This document shows positions 61,632 through 64,000 of a DNA stretch of 64,000 nucleotides, in pieces. Positions within the stretch are counted from its first letter, which is position 1. Each line of letters opens with the position of its first letter. The translations under genes and the position numbers were made by a program. Source of the DNA: Piromyces finnis (lineage: Eukaryota; Neocallimastigomycota; Neocallimastigomycetes; Neocallimastigales; Neocallimastigaceae). The notes under the pieces were generated by a model. That model made no database searches. It had not been told where the DNA came from and worked only from the letters and a program-made list of their open reading frames with translations. The stretch spans positions 124,001 to 188,000 of the forward strand of contig MCFH01000067.1 of assembly GCA_002104945.1 (NCBI GenBank). The letters are read 5' to 3'.

Positions 61632-62831
61632 TTGTTCGAATACATCAACGAATTCCAACGCATTAGCCAAAATTCGAATTTCAACGAAGCAGCTAAAATA
61701 TACATGTTCACAAAAGGATTACATCCAAAAATGCGTGAACATTTAGCTGTAGTTAATCTAAACCCCATTCAGTTAGAGCGTCTTTATTCCAATGTCCTTA
61801 GTATTAAAAATCTTACTAAAAGAAGTGATATCAGTGAATACTACATGACGCATCAAAACAGAAGAAATTACAACCAAAATGATCCTATGGATGTAGATTT
61901 ATATAGGATCAGTTAAGGTCAAAGAAAGGTTAATTACTTCCCTCCCCATAAAAGTAATTATAACAAAAATAAAACAAACCGCATTAAGGCCAAGAAGAAC
62001 GGTGTTTGCTTTACTTGTGGAAAGTCTAGACACTTTCAATTCAATTGTCCAAACAAAAAGAAACCGAAAAATGTGAAAATTATAGAGAGATGCTATTCAG
62101 AAGATGATGCTAGCCCTTCAATCAAGAGAATTAAAAAAGAAAATCTTAATCCCAAGGGAACTTCAAATATGTTCGAGATCCATAAAGATAAAAAGAAAAA
62201 TATCATCGATTTTTATATCAAAACCAATGATATCGATGAAGTCAAGGTTAAGGTGCTTATTGATTCTGGTTCCGATCTCAATTTCATCCACCCTGAATTC
62301 GCCCGAATCAATAATATTAAACTTTCAAATATTGCCGAATCTTTCAAGGTTTCTGGTTTAGGGCAAGGTACTTCTACTGTGAAAAAGAAATCCGAAAAAT
62401 GCATCCTTCGTTTGAGAAATCACTACGAACTCATCCAATTATATGCAATTAGAATTCCTGAAGTTGATATAATTCTTGGTGTACCTTGGATAAAAAAACA
62501 TTTCCCTGTTTACTACCACGATTCTTCCAAAATTGCCTTTAGCTCTATATATTGTGCCAGACATTGTAATGCGGAAAGAAGAAAGAACAAGAGTAATGCA
62601 AAGGAAACCAAGAAAGAAAAAATATCATCAAGAAAAGGAAAAGAAGCTACTCAAGACGACGAAGATGAACAATCCTCTCATAGTGACCTTGGTTCATGCA
62701 ATCATTATGAACCCTCCTATAGCGACTCCAGTGACGATGAAGAAACTTTAAGTATTAGAGGCAGTAGAACCTCCGTTAAAACCATTAGTAATCTAGATAG
62801 TTTTAATAAAATTAAATTTAGTGATAGTTTA

Positions 62832-62885
<54 letters not shown>

Positions 62886-63212
62886 TGTAATCCTAAATGT
62901 AAATATGATAATATTAATTGTATTGATGAAAATTTAAATAAAGATAATAATTCGGTCACCGAACCAAAAAAATACTCATTTTCTAAAAAAGTGTTTAATA
63001 ATAACAATTCATGTGTATTAAATTCAGATAGTAACTGTAATGATTTATCTTGTAATATTATTAATAAATGTAAAACTGAAAATAATAATTTGAATAAAGT
63101 TAAAAAATCTGTCGAAATCCAAAACAATATTTATTATTTAAAGAGGTTTTTAATGAAAAGAATTGTAATATTTTACCTCCACATCGTGAATACGATTATG
63201 AAATCAAATTAA
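61632..63212 (+). pseudogene. Ty3/Gypsy Gag and aspartic protease, one stop
   Basis: One frame from the broken 5' end (FEYINEFQRISQNSNF) through the Gag capsid end (YMFTKGLHPKMREHLAV), an in-frame TAA at 61914-61916 (IS-stop-GQRKVNYF), a CCHC knuckle CFTCGKSRHFQFNC, then the protease with VLIDSGSDLNFIHPEFA (catalytic Asp in DSG) and VDIILGVPWIKKHFP. A Ser/Asp-rich linker and a 17-18-residue Asn run (about 62832-62884) follow, then the frame ends at 63212. No Met start survives because an LTR truncates the 5' end. Base composition is less AT-rich than the host genes in the protease part. Confidence 0.85.
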
Positions 63213-63860
63213 AGGATAATTCTAACTTGTTTTATGGTCCTCTTTATCCTTTAACAGAGACAGAGAGAGATGAATTAAAAAGTTACATCAATAAAAATTT
63301 AGAAAAAGGTTTCATTAGGAAATCTTCATCTCCTGCCGGAGCACCAGTCTTATTTGTCAAAAAGAAAGATAGAGTGAAGGGTGCAAAATACTTTACTAAG
63401 TTGGACTTAAAGTCTGCTTGTAATTTCGTAAGAATCAAAGAGGGTGATGAATACAATACTGCCTTTAGAACAAGATATGGGTATTTTGAATATCTCGTCA
63501 TGCCTTTTGGTTTAAAGAATGCACCAGCTACTTTTCAACATTTCATAAATGATGTCCTTAGTGATTATTTGGATGATTTTAATATATTTAAATATTCTGG
63601 AAGAACATCATGAACATGTTAAGAAAGTATTGAAAAAATTATTAGAAAATAATTTATATGTAAAGTTAGAAAAGTGTGAGTTTGATGTTTCAGAAACCAC
63701 TTTTCTTGGTTATGTATTATCCAAAGATGGTCTGAAAATGGATAGAGATAAAGTTAAAGCTATCCTCGACTGGCCTGTTCATACGAATGTTAAAGAAGTT
63801 CAATCCTTTTATTGGATTATGCAATTATTATAGAACTTTTATTAAAGACTTTTCTAATTT
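63140..63860 (+). pseudogene. Ty3/Gypsy reverse transcriptase remnant
   Basis: After a frame change near 63145: [48 protein letters not shown]. Then comes a deletion of about 30 residues where the DGxxRxCxDYRxLN block belongs, followed by [40 protein letters not shown] and the active site YLDD (63563-63580). Another frame change leads to [39 protein letters not shown] and FIGLCNYYRTFIKDFSNFII. The element ends near 63860 without RNase H or integrase. Confidence 0.85.
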
Positions 63861-64000
63861 TATAATTATATGGAATTGCATTGTTTTGTTTAAAATAGTA
63901 GGTCAAGTATTTTTTGAAAATCATAAAACTATTTAATGGACGAGGTATTTTATTACCATATTTTCTTTTTCCATTGAAAATAAATGATGTGTAAATGGTT
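63861..64000. other. Right edge, nothing recognised
   Basis: AT-rich sequence after the Gypsy remnant. No coding segment seen. Confidence 0.4.

Noticed and set aside
62717-63127. Minus-strand Leu-rich open frame of 136 codons.
   Set aside because: Antisense of the poly-Asn and linker region of the Gypsy gag-protease frame.

Overview
This window is very AT-rich and looks like a genome fragment of an anaerobic gut fungus (Neocallimastigomycota). The grounds are short spliceosomal introns in AT-dense DNA, homopolymer-packed intergenic DNA, plant-type LRR membrane proteins, an M13 peptidase, an AAA-ATPase-like/PD-(D/E)XK relic, ankyrin relics, poly-Asn coding runs and degenerate LTR retrotransposons. 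The assignment is an inference from gene content; no search was run.

Left part, 1-12 kb. The window opens in the cytoplasmic tail of an LRR receptor-like protein. After a long spacer comes an 11-exon secreted M13 zinc metallopeptidase (3070-6523), the best-preserved complete gene. Minus-strand relics follow: an AAA-ATPase-like gene (8130-10240) and a Cys-rich secreted protein gene split by a recent tRNA-headed SINE with a 96-nt poly(A) and a perfect 13-bp target duplication.

12-31 kb. Two paralogous genes (11955-14426 and 14829-16561) encode secreted-type, single-pass LRR proteins in which nearly every 24-residue LRR is one 72-nt, phase-2 exon. Both tails end with an LLPSYED motif. From about 13.3 kb a ~6 kb block is present three times, forward, inverted and forward. 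Indel noise and a clean single-copy interpretation suggest a read-through assembly artefact, though a real inverted triplication is possible. The copies of the LRR genes after 19.4 kb should not be counted as independent genes without proof.

33-41 kb. A minus-strand membrane-anchored class-3 lipase gene (33464-37180, about 1,238 residues, two single-base homopolymer frameshifts) is followed by a relic of unknown family and a decayed ankyrin-repeat gene.

41-64 kb is a retroelement graveyard. It holds two Ty3/Gypsy remnants (42.6-46.4 and 61.6-63.9 kb), one Ty1/Copia remnant (57-60.7 kb), many nested solo LTRs of two families (some with intact 5-bp target duplications), two more SINE copies, and a 403-bp insertion with TG...CA ends and a B-box-like motif. 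There is also a 2.1-2.3 kb near-identical inverted repeat carrying 51-bp tandem arrays, a uracil-DNA-glycosylase-like relic, and one small intact secreted-protein ORF (55783-56130).

In the single-copy interpretation the likely functional host genes are few: the M13 peptidase, the LRR protein at 14829, probably the lipase and the LRR protein at 11955 (one nonsense codon), and the small secreted protein. All carry a signal peptide or membrane segments, so the locus is biased toward cell-surface and secreted functions.
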